Below are positions 1 to 9,948 of a stretch of 64,000 bases of DNA, in pieces. Each line of letters begins with the position of its first letter. Positions within the stretch are counted from its first letter, which is position 1. The notes beneath the pieces were generated by a model that searched no databases, was not told the origin of the DNA, and saw only the letters and a list, made by a program, of their open reading frames with translations. The position numbers and the translations under genes are program-made. This DNA is from Lichtheimia corymbifera B2541 (taxonomy: Eukaryota; Mucoromycota; Mucoromycetes; Mucorales; Lichtheimiaceae), in assembly GCA_000697475.1 (NCBI GenBank), contig JNEU01000888.1:1-64000 (forward strand). Reading direction: 5' to 3'.

Positions 1-1330
1 ATGCATCACGGACCAAATGAGAGCGCCAGGTTGGGGTAGGTGCATCTTCAACACAGCCAGCGTATGTGCAAGTATGTATGAGCGGGAAATCAAGCACAGT
101 GTGGTGTGTCACCTGTTGCCAATTGACTTGAAGTTGCAGCATGTCACATGCTTGAAACAATGTCTTGAAATGGCCAAGCTCAATTAGCGTGGTGACACGG
201 CGTTCGGGGAAAAGAATAGGGACAATGGGAGAAAGGGTGGTACAAAACTTTTGAATACAAAAACGGAGGTAGGGGATAACAAGGGAATTGGAATCGGCAT
301 GGTGTTGAGAGAGTAAAGGGAGGATCCATCGCAGTTGAAGAGAGAGTAAATGATGTGTAGGGTGAAGGACACCAAGACCGCCTTCTTTCTTTGGACGAGT
401 GCACGTATCAAAGCTGACTTTCGGAATGGTGCTGCCTTGAAGGAAACGACCAATAATAGCTTGTATAGAACCAAGGTATTGTTGTGTAAGAGGGATAATG
501 CGAAGACAATACCATATTCTGCTGAGCAATAAAGCATTTGCCACTAATGCTTTTCCTCGTATTGAGAGACGACGCTGTAAGAGGATATCAGCGTATTTGC
601 GAAGCTTGTCCAACTGTAGCTGAAGGAATGTATCCAATTGGGATCGAGTGCTAGTGAGGGGAAAACCAAGATAGATAGCTGCATCAGCTGCCGCACTATC
701 GTGCCATTGATGAAAATCTTGTTCAGAAAATCGTTGGCGCCATTCCGGAGGACTTTGCCATTGAGTGCAACTGCCATAGATTTTTGGTGATTCAGTTTGG
801 CGTTGGAGGCTTGACAATAGCGATGGATGATCATCATGATGTGTTGGATTTCAGCAGGTTCAGAGACAAAAATAAGAACATCGTCAGCGTAGGCAAGTGT
901 TTTCAAAGGAGGAGGGGTGGGTCCAAGATAAGACGAAGCAAGTGGAGAATTGGGGATATCAAAATCAAAACCACGTAGTTGGGTCGATGATAAAAGAGAA
1001 CGGAGCAAGGGTTCAAGAGCCAAATTGAAAAGGAGTGGGGAGAGGGGATCACCTTGTCTCAAACCTCTTTGTTGGTGACATGGCTTAGATATATATCCAT
1101 TGATGTTAATAGAGAGCTGTGTGTTGAAGAACAAATGTGATATGCTGTCGATGCACGATGCTGGGAAACCAAACTTGTGTAAAACCGCTTGTAAGTATTG
1201 TGGGTGCACCCTGTCGTACGCCTTTTCTTGGTCTAGCAGTAAGGCAGCACCTGGAACCTTGTATTTCTGAGCTATAGACATTGCCAATCGTGCCAATAGC
1301 AGGTCGACCTGTTCCACTTTGGCTGGTGGT
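1..1330 (-). mobile_element. LINE (non-LTR retrotransposon) reverse transcriptase fragment, frameshifted
   Basis: The minus strand encodes the reverse transcriptase of a non-LTR retrotransposon. Palm motifs are readable in order: the catalytic-A segment LLLDQEKAYDRV, the B segment RGLRQGDPLSPLLF and the C box AYADDVLIF. The first frame runs from about 1330 to about 750. The reading then continues in another frame from about 755 to the window edge without a stop, through the thumb and C-terminal region typical of LINE ORF2 (GKALVANALLLSRIWYCLR). One frameshift therefore breaks the ORF. Upstream of about 1330 the frame runs into an unrelated repeat, so the endonuclease half is missing. The 3' end lies outside the window. 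It is a dead copy. The family is certain; the clade is not determined. Confidence 0.88.
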
Positions 1331-1990
1331 GACATTGCGAAATTTGGGATTGGCGAGCCTGATCGTGAAACTTGCACCCAAGGTGCGCCTGACCCCGACG
1401 AGCAACTCTGTTCTATTAAAGAGCCCACGTTTCATTGTAAAGTTTAGAGATACAGGCACCTTTGAGTTTTACATATGCTGTAAGCGTGATACTATATGTA
1501 AAGTGATCTTGGTTCATTGTTAAGCAGTTAGAGCCTAATAGAGCCAAAGATGCAGAGGGACGTGCTTGTGCAATACAGCTCATTTGCATGATACTTCCCA
1601 ATCAATAAACGCCACTCTCCATATATCAATACGCGTACAGCATAGTAAAAACATGAAGATAGCTGTATCTCTAAACTTTACAATGAAACGTGGGGTCTCA
1701 TAGAACAAAGTTGCTCGTCTGGGTCAAGCGCACCTTGGGTGCAAGTTTCACGATCAACCTCGCCGATCCTAGATTTCGCAATGTCACCACCAGCCTCGTC
1801 GAAAAAAAAAGAGGTCGACCCAGGTTCCACTTTGGCTGGGGGTGACATTGGGTGAATCTGAGATCGGCGAGGTTGATCGTGAAACTTCTACACAAGGTGC
1901 GCTTCACCCCGCCGCGCAACTTTGTTCGATTGAAGACCCCGCGTTTCATTGTAGAATTTTGAGTTATGGACATCTTTATGTTTTACATAT
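1310..1990. repeat. Diverged copies of the ~325-bp repeat, alternating orientation
   Basis: Three partial copies of one repeat follow each other: about 1320-1470 on the plus strand, about 1667-1790 inverted, and about 1835-1980 plus again. Each carries the blocks GATCGTGAAACTT, a CACCTTGGGTGC-like segment and a TTTCATTGTA block. The first and second copies form a hairpin-capable palindrome. The block CCACTTTGGCTGG occurs at about 1315 and about 1838. Short ORFs here are by-products of the repeat and not genes. Confidence 0.75.
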
Positions 1991-2092
1991 GCTGTGACCA
2001 TAATGCTATATGATAAGTGGTCTTTGTTCATTGTCAAGTAGGTAGACACTGATAGAGTAGAAGGTGCGCAGGGGCGTGCATGTGTAACACAG

Positions 2093-3742
2093 CTCATTTG
2101 CATGATACTTCACAATGAACAAACGCCACTTACATATAGCATCACGCTTTCGGCATATGTAAAAACGTAAAGGTGCCTGTATCGAGGATTGGCAAGCTTG
2201 ATCGGGGAAACATGATTGGAATGGTGCGCTCGACCACGACGAGCAATATTGTTCTATGAAAGAGCCCATGTTTCATTGTAAAGTTTTGGGATAAATGCAC
2301 TTTCTCGTTTTTGCATATGCTGAAAAGCATAGTGCTATATAACAAGTGATGTTTGTTCATTGAAGTAGCTTGACCCTGATAGAGCGGAGGATGCGCAGGG
2401 GCATGCATGTGTAACACAGCTCATTTGCATGATACTTCACAATGAACAAACACCACTTATCATAAGTATCACGCTTTCAATATGTAAAAACGTAAAATTG
2501 TCTGTATCTAGGATTGGCAAGCTTGATCGGGGAAACATGATTGGAAAGGTGCGCTCCACTACGACGAGCAATAATTCTATGAAAGAGCCCATGTTTCATT
2601 GTAAAGTTTTGGGATAAATGCACTTTCTCGTTTTTGCATATGCTGAAAAGCATAGTGCTATATAACAAGTGATGTTTGTTCATTGAAGTAGCTTGACCCT
2701 GATAGAGCGGAGGATGCGCAGGGGCATGCATGTGTAACACAGCTCATTTGCATGATACTTCACAATGAACAAACACCACTTATCATAAGTATCACGCTTT
2801 CAATATGTAAAAACGTAAAATTGTCTGTATCTAGGATTGGCAAGCTTGATCGGGGAAACATGATTGGAAAGGTGCGCTCTACTACGACAAGCAATATTGT
2901 TCTATGAAAGAGCCCATGTTTCATTGTAAAGCTTAGAGATAAATGCACTTTCTCGTTTTTGCATATGCTGAAAAGCATGGTGCTATATGACAAGTGGTGT
3001 TTGTTCATTTTGAAGTAGCTTGACTCTGATAGAGCAGAAGATGCGCAGGGGCGTGCTTGTGCAACATAGCTCATTTGCATGATACTTCACAATCAACAAC
3101 ACTTATCATAAGCACCATGCTTTTCAGCATATGCAAAAACGAGAAAGTGCATTTATCCCAAAACTTTACAATGAAACATGGGCTCTTTCATAGAATTATT
3201 GCTCGTCGTAGTGGAGCGCACCTTTCCAATCATGTTTCCCCGATCAAGCTTGCCAATCCTAGATACAGACAATTTTACGTTTTTACATATTGAAAGCGTG
3301 ATACTTATGATAAGTGGTGTTTGTTCATTGTGAAGTATCATGCAAATGAGCTGTGTTACACATGCATGCCCCTGCGCATCCTCCGCTCTATCAGGGTCAA
3401 GCTACTTCAATGAACAAACATCACTTGTTATATAGCACTATGCTTTTCAGCATATGCAAAAACGAGAAAGTGCATTTATCCCAAAACTTTACAATGAAAC
3501 ATGGGCTCTTTCATAGAATTATTGCTCGTCGTAGTGGAGCGCACCTTTCCAATCATGTTTCCCCGATCAAGCTTGCCAATCCTAGATACAGACAATTTTA
3601 CGTTTTTACATATTGAAAGCGTGATACTTATGATAAGTGTTGTTTGTTCATTGTGAAGTATCATGCAAATGAGCTGTGTTGCACAAAGAAGTCCGTCCGC
3701 ATCTTCCGCTCTATTAGGGTCAAGCTTCTTCACAGTGAACAA
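2093..3742. repeat. Palindromic tandem array of ~325-bp units
   Basis: Direct units start at 2093, 2420, 2743 and 3070, marked by CTCATTTGCATGATACTTC, giving spacings of 327, 323 and 327 bp. At about 3070-3120 the array flips, and two inverted units follow, with the reversed marker ending at 3350 and 3673. Position x on the left pairs with about 6093 minus x on the right over more than 500 bp; for example 2477-2740 is the reverse complement of 3353-3616. Conserved blocks inside a unit are AAAGAGCCCATGTTTCATTG, TTTGCATATGCTGAAAAGCA and GGCAAGCTTGATCGGGGAAA. No protein-like pattern is seen. The repeat resumes after the SINE at 3941 and fades by about 4020. Confidence 0.88.
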
Positions 3743-3940
3743 GGGGGGCAACCCCCTGGCTGAGTGGCTGTACATTTTCTTTCCAATCTCGTGGTCCTCG
3801 GTTCAAGTCCTTCTGTGGGCATTTGGCCCTTCTCTGTCTCTGGCTTTAGGCCCTTCGGTTGTTACGTTTAGACTTGTTTGTAAAGTTATAAAAATTAATG
3901 CTTCTTTATAATGACGCGGAAGAAAATAAAAATCTACAAA
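3743..3940 (+). mobile_element. tRNA-derived SINE with 14-bp target-site duplication
   Basis: A 198-bp insertion interrupts the repeat array. It begins with a tRNA-like head carrying a Pol III A box (TGGCTGAGTGG, 3757-3767) and a B box (GGTTCAAGTCC, 3800-3810). It ends in an A-rich tail (AAAATAAAAATC). It is flanked by a perfect 14-bp direct repeat TTCACAGTGAACAA at 3729-3742 and 3941-3954, and this sequence belongs to the host repeat. Head, tail and duplication together define a SINE mobilised by a LINE. The LINE remnant at the left edge could be a relative of the partner, but there is no direct evidence for that. Confidence 0.85.
3757..3810 (+). promoter_or_regulatory. Internal Pol III promoter of the SINE (A and B boxes)
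   Basis: The A box at 3757-3767 fits TRGYNNARNGG and the B box at 3800-3810 fits GGTTCRANNCC. The spacing is that of a tRNA gene. Confidence 0.75.
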
Positions 3941-4024
3941 TTCACAGTGAACAAACACCACCTTTCCTATGGTATCACGCTTACAGCATAGGAAAAACAT
4001 GAAGATGGCTGTTTCTCTAAATAT

Positions 4025-5135
4025 ACATAATGATGTGTAGAGGCTTTATGAGAACGATGTTGATCAGCATGACCAAGAGCACCTCTTGACCAAGTTTCGG
4101 CGTCCCGATGACCAATATCGGCGCGCACGGCCGTGCACCCTATTTAATGTTACCATGCATTCGTCATCTCTCCCACATTCAAGGTTATGAAATCTGGGGT
4201 CTTTATGGGAACGAAATTGCTCGGCGTGGTCGAAAGGATGTTGTATGAAAGTTTCAGGTTCGAGGTGGACAATCTCGTGGAACAGGAGCACCGACCCTAC
4301 TTTTCCCTAAATTTGGGCTGCCCGGCATTCAAAATGTTCATAATGAACCATGCGATTTTTAAATGAATGGAGTTGATCAGCATGTGTGGGAGTACCTGCT
4401 GACCAAGTTTCAAGTGCGAGATGGGGAATCCCAATTACCTGCATAGTAATTGACTTTTTCATAAATCCGGCGCTTTCCCAATTCCCGCCCATCATAGTAA
4501 ACCCCACATTATGCTCTCCCTTTCGAAATTTTCAAATGAAGTGTGGGTTCTTTATTAAGACAAAGTTGTTCAGCATGTTCTAGAGCGTATTGTGTGAAAG
4601 TTTGAGGTTCGAGACAGGCAATCCCAATATGTATCATGCATTGATATCAGTGTATATAGATATGTCTGACTGCCTGCCAGATTTAATTTCCACCTCTTCC
4701 ACTCCCACTTTATTTCCCTCTTCTTCCCATTCTCAACTGTTGCCCCATTCAAGTACAACTACCACCTGCGAACGATTGTCCTGCTTCAACCCATCATGTC
4801 AATCCTGCAACTGTCTTGATCTGATTATCTTTGACTGAATGGCAACTCCACGGCGTCTACGCAGCTTTGTCACTCTTATACAACACACGGTCTTGCACAC
4901 TCCTCTGCCACGACCAACGTAACAGCAGTTGGCATCAGCAATGTCTTCAACTCCATTGTCTCAAGTTACTTGCAACAGCTTCTCTTCGGCCTTTTCATGT
5001 GGACAGCAGATAGTCATTATATAGAAACAGCTTTGTTTTACGTGTAGCAGCTTGTTCCAATACATACGATTTGCCTATGGACATGGATATGGATATTGCT
5101 TTGGTATATGGGATGGGAGGAATTGGATATATCCA
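4025..5135 (+). repeat. Dispersed ~1.1-kb repeat, copy 1
   Basis: This stretch is matched, with divergence, by the reverse complement of about 52870-54030. The first ~600 bp hold four irregular units of ~160-200 bp, each with a GTTGATCAGCATG-like block (about 4060, 4216, 4374 and 4567). The last ~450 bp (4660-5060) align to 52975-53345 through blocks such as TTGTCCTGCTTCAACCCATC and TTTACGTGTAGCA. Similarity continues past AATACATACGA into the CCTATGG region and fades at about 5135. No intact protein is encoded. It could be a non-autonomous transposon or an old segmental duplicate. Confidence 0.8.
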
Positions 5136-5535
5136 ACGCGTGGAAAGAGGGCCTTGTTTATATGCATTCATTGTCAACTTGGCTTGGGCATTATGCGTGC
5201 TACTATCATCATCGTGGACGGTTGGTGCATTCAATGATCGCTATACAATGGCAGCTACTATCATCATCCTACTGCATATTTTGATACGCCAGCGATATAA
5301 TCCGACACCAAGCATCAAGTGCCAACGCACGTCTATTCATCCATTTTTGCACAATGTACTCCCAAAGATAGAATTTCCCCTCATCGATGTATCTCTCGGT
5401 TTGGAGCACTTTGTGTACCTCTCGACCAATCTATCTCTAGTGAATGGTATTGGATTAAAGGATTACTTTAGCAATATGGCATTGCGTTGTCCAATCACTT
5501 CACAGCTTCTACAGTATAAGAGCCGCCCTTTTTGA
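5071..5535 (+). CDS. Hypothetical ORF, doubtful
   Basis: An uninterrupted frame of 154 codons contains a hydrophobic stretch (CLYAFIVNLAWALCVLLSSSW), a second one after it and a polar C-terminal half. No family is recognised. Its first ~60 bases lie in the repeat shared with 52.9 kb, so the start may be chance. It may be the remnant of a membrane protein gene, or not a gene at all. Confidence 0.2.
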   Translation: MPMDMDMDIALVYGMGGIGYIQRVERGPCLYAFIVNLAWALCVLLSSSWTVGAFNDRYTMAATIIILLHILIRQRYNPTPSIKCQRTSIHPFLHNVLPKIEFPLIDVSLGLEHFVYLSTNLSLVNGIGLKDYFSNMALRCPITSQLLQYKSRPF

Positions 5536-6117
5536 GCTGGACCTCGTCGTGTGTGGGTATTGGATGGATTGCATTATAGAATAATTATGATGAGTCAATT
5601 CAGGGTGAAATCCCACTTGCTGTAATAATTCTGATTGATTGATTCATTGTGTCTTGAACAAAGACTGCATGTATTCGATAGCATAAATCAAGTCCCTTTT
5701 GGTGATTTTATTAACGGCGAGAGAAGCTGTTGTAAGCGAGTACTTGGTATGAAAAGTGATGTTATTAAAAGAGGGCGATGCATGTGGATAGGGAAGAAAA
5801 CAAAGCCTCTTCGATGATAAAGCTTCTTGGTAATATCAGCAACTGACGATCGGATTACAGCTTATACCCCTTGATAGGGTTGTTTGAAAATCCATAACAC
5901 ACAGGAATGGAAGAATCAGCAGGTTTTGAGTAAAACAGCGATTTATCACAAGCACCAAAGCTACTGCTGATGAGTGATAAGGTAGGAGTGGCGACGAACA
6001 TTTCCATGCAGCAAGAAACAGGCTTGCGGGGATAAATGAGGATGGATTTATGCGAGGTTGCAGGAGTTAGTGTTACTTTTCGCTCTCTCTTTTTTTTTCG
6101 CGTTTATCAGGTTCAAG
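5536..6117. other. Intergenic, no gene seen
   Basis: Only short unsupported frames occur here. The last ~60 bases hold a pyrimidine tract (about 6083-6099) and exon 1 of the 5' leader of the next gene, which ends with the donor at 6118. Confidence 0.5.
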
Positions 6118-6192
6118 GTAACGGCCCTCCACCTTCCACCTTCCTGTTGTCTTACAATCGCTGACGACATTGGCGTGTCTCATTACAGCAAC

Positions 6193-6993
6193 ATGAAGTG
6201 GAGCGATGCAGTGGGACCCATGGGTGTCAGTCGTGACCAAGTCGTACTCGAATGGTTGAAACAGCCAGGCAATTATGAAAGATTTATACACGCTGGTGGT
6301 GTTGCCAAACGATTGGGCAAAGCCAAGGAGACCAAGCATGAAGTTGCGAAGCTGGTGTGCACTTTGTTGCAGAACGCTGGATTCGAGGATATGAAAGCAC
6401 ATCCTGTGGCTATCAAGTTGTCAATGATGCTCAAGCGCTTTAAGCAGGCACATGGATTGTCAGCAGTAGGCGGTAAGTTAGGAATATGGGATCATCATCA
6501 TCATCATCATCATTGGCTGATGTTATGTATATGCCTATGTGTAGCTTCACGAAAACGAATCTTACGTGTCTGCCCTCACTACTATGAGTTGGTGGATCAT
6601 ATTAAGGATGTGGACTGTGGTGAGGATCGTGAACAAGATATGGAGCTTATTTGCAAAGTCCAGAGAAGCAACATTATCAATGGCGAACGACGTCGAGTGA
6701 CCACAATGGCGGATCATGGAAACAACTTTACAGCCCAGGAAGCCCAATCAACTCGTACAACCACAATGCATGTTCCAAACAATTCTCATTCCGAGGTGCT
6801 TGAATCCTTTCATCATCGCCAGCTTTATCAAATGATGAATCAGTTACTGAAACAACAGCAACAAATCATGGAACAACAATCCCGTCGAGACCGCCTTCAA
6901 GAACTCCAGCTGCATGTATCATTAATCCAACGCATGACTGAGGCAGGATTCACAAAAGAGGAGATTGGAGAACACCTTGCGAAGTTACGATAG
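6193..6993 (+). CDS. Uncharacterised coiled-coil protein, paralogue of the gene at 37959-38684
   Basis: The protein is unknown. It has a conserved N-terminal module (WLKQPGNYERF, then a basic helical region and a CTLLQNAG segment) reminiscent of a small DNA-binding fold. A low-complexity middle follows, then a Gln-rich coiled coil (LLKQQQQIMEQQSRRDRLQ) and a terminal EAGFTKEEIGEHLAKLR motif. A 72-nt intron, 6473-6544 (GTAAGT..TAG), is a multiple of three, so the frame stays open through it. The His run in the unspliced reading is intronic. A 5' leader intron, 6118-6188, is supported by the same donor (TTCAAG/GTAA) and acceptor (TTACAG/CAACATG) in the paralogue, which places the start at 6193. 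Function is only inferred, possibly regulatory. Confidence 0.75.
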   Translation: MKWSDAVGPMGVSRDQVVLEWLKQPGNYERFIHAGGVAKRLGKAKETKHEVAKLVCTLLQNAGFEDMKAHPVAIKLSMMLKRFKQAHGLSAVGGKLGIWDHHHHHHHWLMLCICLCVASRKRILRVCPHYYELVDHIKDVDCGEDREQDMELICKVQRSNIINGERRRVTTMADHGNNFTAQEAQSTRTTTMHVPNNSHSEVLESFHHRQLYQMMNQLLKQQQQIMEQQSRRDRLQELQLHVSLIQRMTEAGFTKEEIGEHLAKLR

Positions 6994-7199
6994 TCACTCG
7001 TTGAATCATTCATTTTTGACCCCCCCCCTCCCACCTCCCCATTCGCTGTAACAATCAAAAAGGATCAACTACAACAACTTGCGGAAATATATATAGCATT
7101 ATTGGATCATGTACCTTATTCATTGTCGTGATATGCAACAAAATTAAAGACATTAAAAGTGGTTGGTTCATGGCATTTCATTATGTTTTCAATGATGCT

Positions 7200-7208
7200 T
7201 TTATAAAA
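7200..7208 (+). promoter_or_regulatory. TATA-like element of the first secreted-protein gene
   Basis: TTATAAAAA lies about 60 bp before the ATG at 7268 and is followed by a pyrimidine-rich leader. Confidence 0.45.
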
Positions 7209-7267
7209 ATCCATCCATTTCATCGCCTGCATCCACGACCCAGTACAACCATTTTCTCTCCTCCACG

Positions 7268-7537
7268 ATGAATTATTATTTCTACTTTACCGTTATCATC
7301 ACCATGCTTTTCGGTTTCCAGCAAGCAACATGTGCCTTGGATCGTGATTTCTGTAAGGCCTACGATAAGGATAAGGCCGCCTGTGAACATGCCGGTTGTC
7401 AGATGCGTCCATATGCTCGCTATGGTTTAGTTCGTATGTATCTCTTGTTTTCATAACTCTATGCGTGCTATAAGGACTAACATGCTTTATACGTGTTTAT
7501 AGCGATGTATGGTTGCCTCGCCCCACCTCAATCGTAG
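7268..7537 (+). CDS. Small secreted cysteine-rich protein 1 (66 aa)
   Basis: An N-terminal hydrophobic signal peptide ends near TCALD. The mature peptide, ~40 residues, has four cysteines spaced C-x9-C-x4-C-x15-C (FCKAYDK..ACEHAGCQM..GC). Exons are 7268-7433 and 7503-7537; the intron 7434-7502 has the donor GTATGT and branch site CTAAC. Exon 1 is exactly 166 nt, the same as in the next gene, and the two share the VDRQYCKEFD/LDRDFCKAYD core. They are tandem duplicates. Two disulfides are likely after export. Role unknown: candidates are effector-like, antimicrobial or cell-wall peptides, and none can be chosen from sequence. Confidence 0.75.
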
Positions 7538-7896
7538 TATATAGGCATTGTCTCTAGAAAGCATGACCTAGTACAGTGATACACATTCATAAACTTTGTC
7601 TTAAGTTGACCATTATCTATCATAAATGACCTTTGGTTGGAGTTATAAAATATCTGCATATTCTACACAATGAATGGGTCCTTGTAAGATGACCTTCTTT
7701 GTGTGGCATAGAGCTATATCACCATTGTGTCCTTTAACAATGAATCAGCAAGATAGCTTGTTCTTTGTTGTCATGGTCTACGCACCTTAAAATGGTCCTT
7801 TGTCAAGCTGAGAGAAAAGTATATATAATCTGGATTTGTTGGCATCCTATTTTTTTTTTGGCATCAATCCTTGTTCTAACCTGGCAACATTTCACC
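7538..7896. other. Spacer between the two secreted-protein genes
   Basis: No gene is seen. It contains a TATATAA element at 7820-7827. Confidence 0.5.
7820..7827 (+). promoter_or_regulatory. TATA box of the second secreted-protein gene
   Basis: TATATAAT lies about 70 bp upstream of the ATG at 7897, the same spacing as in the upstream duplicate. Confidence 0.5.
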
Positions 7897-8159
7897 ATGC
7901 GACACCAACTCCTGAAAATGACCATGATCGCAGTGTCACTCGTCTTTCGTCAAGCAGCAGCTGTGGATCGTCAATATTGCAAAGAATTCGATAATAGGAG
8001 TGTTGAATGTGAACAAGCCGGTTGCAAAATGGCTCCTTTTACCAAAGTTGGTGTCATCAAGAGTAAGTATTGGCCAAAGATTCCAGCTAGTAAAACTCGC
8101 TCACTGATGACTTTTACCCATCTCAAATAGCGTTTGTCCCATGCGTTCCACCTTATTAA
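7897..8159 (+). CDS. Small secreted cysteine-rich protein 2 (64 aa)
   Basis: Exons are 7897-8062 (166 nt) and 8131-8159, joined across a 68-nt intron in the same position and phase as in the neighbour. The signal peptide is MRHQLLKMTMIAVSLVF-like and ends before AVDRQ. The mature part has four cysteines spaced C-x9-C-x4-C-x16-C and the shared EQAGCKMAP segment. The frame is open upstream of the chosen ATG, but only this Met gives a signal peptide and matches the exon length of the tandem partner. Function unknown. Confidence 0.75.
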
Positions 8160-8482
8160 TACGTACATACATCACGCATACATAATACTGGCCACAAACC
8201 AAGATCATCAGTGCTACCTAGACATATAACGTAGATGGTTGAAAAATCTCAATGAAGACATTAAATGCTGTCATTGTTCGACTACACCATAGGGAATAGC
8301 ACCTTGAGCGAATTCCAAGTCATGTGAAAGTTCTGGGATCACATTGGGGTAGCCTATGCAAAGTGTAAACTTTAATGTACGAGGAAATTTATCTTGCGAG
8401 GATAATATTTCCCATGTCGTGTTTCTTTTTTTCTTTTTTTTTTTTTCTCTCTCCTATTTCCTTGCGGCTGTGATAACAAAAG
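8160..8482. other. Intergenic
   Basis: A long pyrimidine tract at 8420-8450 precedes the dehydrogenase pseudogene. Nothing else is recognised. Confidence 0.5.
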
Positions 8483-9627
8483 ATGGCCACGTTTGATATT
8501 AACAGCCGTGTTGCTGTGGTTACGGGTGCATCTCGTGGTATTGGCAAAGCTGTGTCAAAAGCATTGGTTGAGCAAGGAGCGCGCGTTGTGATTGGTGATC
8601 TATTGGACAAAGAAGGTCTACAAACAGTACAAGAGCTTAATAGCAGTCGTAATGAAAAAGTGGCTGCGTTCATCCATACGGATGTCACTGTATACAAGGA
8701 CGTGATTGCCTTGTTTCGCTTTGCTGAATCCGTTTTCGGTGGTGTGGATGTAAGCAGCACGATTTAGTAGTATGCACACCACCACGTGACTCATACTCCA
8801 ACCAACCATCAGATTGCATTTCTCAATGCCGGCAAAATTAATGATGCCGATAATCTCTTTCTCCCTCTGGATGATTTGTTTGTTTGCTTAAGGACAAGAT
8901 TAGTGCTGGTGATGGTAACCCACATGTAATGGTAGATGATAAGGAGGCCGAATTGCCCAATACCAATTTCCTTGGTATAGTGAAAAGCACCAAAGTTGCT
9001 GTGTTGCACTTGGCTAAACGTGGGGGTGGTGTCATTGTCAACATGGCATCGACTGCCGGATTTCAATCATGCATGTAAGTATTCACATATATATGTATAT
9101 CCCATAAACCAGGCTTACTCACACCATGTATAGGCAACAAGCACATTATTTTGCCACCAAACATGCCGTAGTAGGGTGGACTCGTAGTATAAGCAGCATG
9201 CTTAAAGAAATATGCAATGTGCGGGTGAATGCTGTGTGTCCAAGCTGGGTTGGTATGTATATATCATTACCATCTAGGTTGAATGATGCTAAGTTTAATG
9301 ACACCGAAAAATAGACACAGAGATGCATAAAATGTATGCCAATGAGGAAGGTTCTAACCCATATAAGATCCTTGTTCAAAACTCCCCTTGTGCCGATATT
9401 GAAACAGTGGTTCGCGGTGTTATGATATTGATTCAAGATACAACGATGAATGGTAGTAGCATTATTGAATGAAAGGTGCCAAATGGGAAACTTGCTTATC
9501 TATCATCACAACAGCCCAGACATTATTGACCCTTCCAGGAGATGTTATACGGGTTCAGGAACCAATACCACCCTATGGTATGTTGATAGTCAAACCATAT
9601 TGGTGGATGCATTTACTGAGCATGTAA
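8483..9627 (+). pseudogene. Short-chain dehydrogenase/reductase (15-PGDH-like), two frame breaks
   Basis: Exon 1 (8483-8749) encodes the Rossmann start with TGASRGIG. Later exons give the NAG motif, a VNMAST serine segment, the catalytic YFATK (YxxxK) and a helix typical of the family. Introns 8750-8812, 9075-9133 and 9253-9314 have normal GT..AG ends. Two places do not read. Near 8882-8892 the exon must skip about 11 nt to regain frame, too short for an intron. Near 9470 the frame meets a stop just after SIIE and resumes one base away, running to 9627. The substrate class is inferred from overall resemblance to NAD-dependent 15-hydroxyprostaglandin dehydrogenase-type SDRs. Either an inactivated gene or assembly errors. 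Confidence 0.7.
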
Positions 9628-9948
9628 CATAGAGGAATCAGCAACACCTGAATATTGCGCTATTGTCGACAAGTACCATGATGCAACAATATCGTATTAC
9701 AAGCACCAGCTGCAACAAGCAATGGAGCGTTACAAGCAAATGTAGTATATTAAACATTGACTTATTATATGCCTTTGTCCTATTCCGTAGTACTCGTCGT
9801 GGGGATAATTTATGTGGCCATGGTGATGAATTTGGAGGGTGTGGTGGTTACAAAGGGAAACACGTGACAAAAGATGTCAAAAGCGGGAATCTCGGAGGAA
9901 GCTAGGCCGTGGTCCGAAGTTGTGAACGTTTCTACTACTTACTGCTAC
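9628..9948. other. Intergenic, promoter of the next gene
   Basis: No supported gene. The frame of the next CDS is open upstream to 9874 but lacks mitochondrial-presequence character there. Confidence 0.45.

Noticed and set aside
2093..3742. CRISPR-like array
   Set aside because: Units are ~325 bp with no short repeat/spacer structure and include inverted copies. The DNA is fungal.
2429..3775. Several identical ~87- and ~62-codon ORFs on both strands
   Set aside because: They are the same repeat unit read in direct and inverted copies. They are not conserved as protein beyond DNA identity.
3743..3820. Functional tRNA-Leu or tRNA-Ser gene
   Set aside because: A and B boxes are present, but the arms do not pair into a cloverleaf, and the unit continues to an A-rich tail with target duplication, so it is a SINE head.
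6490..6515. Poly-histidine tract in a protein
   Set aside because: It falls inside the 72-nt intron 6473-6544 (GTAAGT..TAG). The paralogue lacks it.
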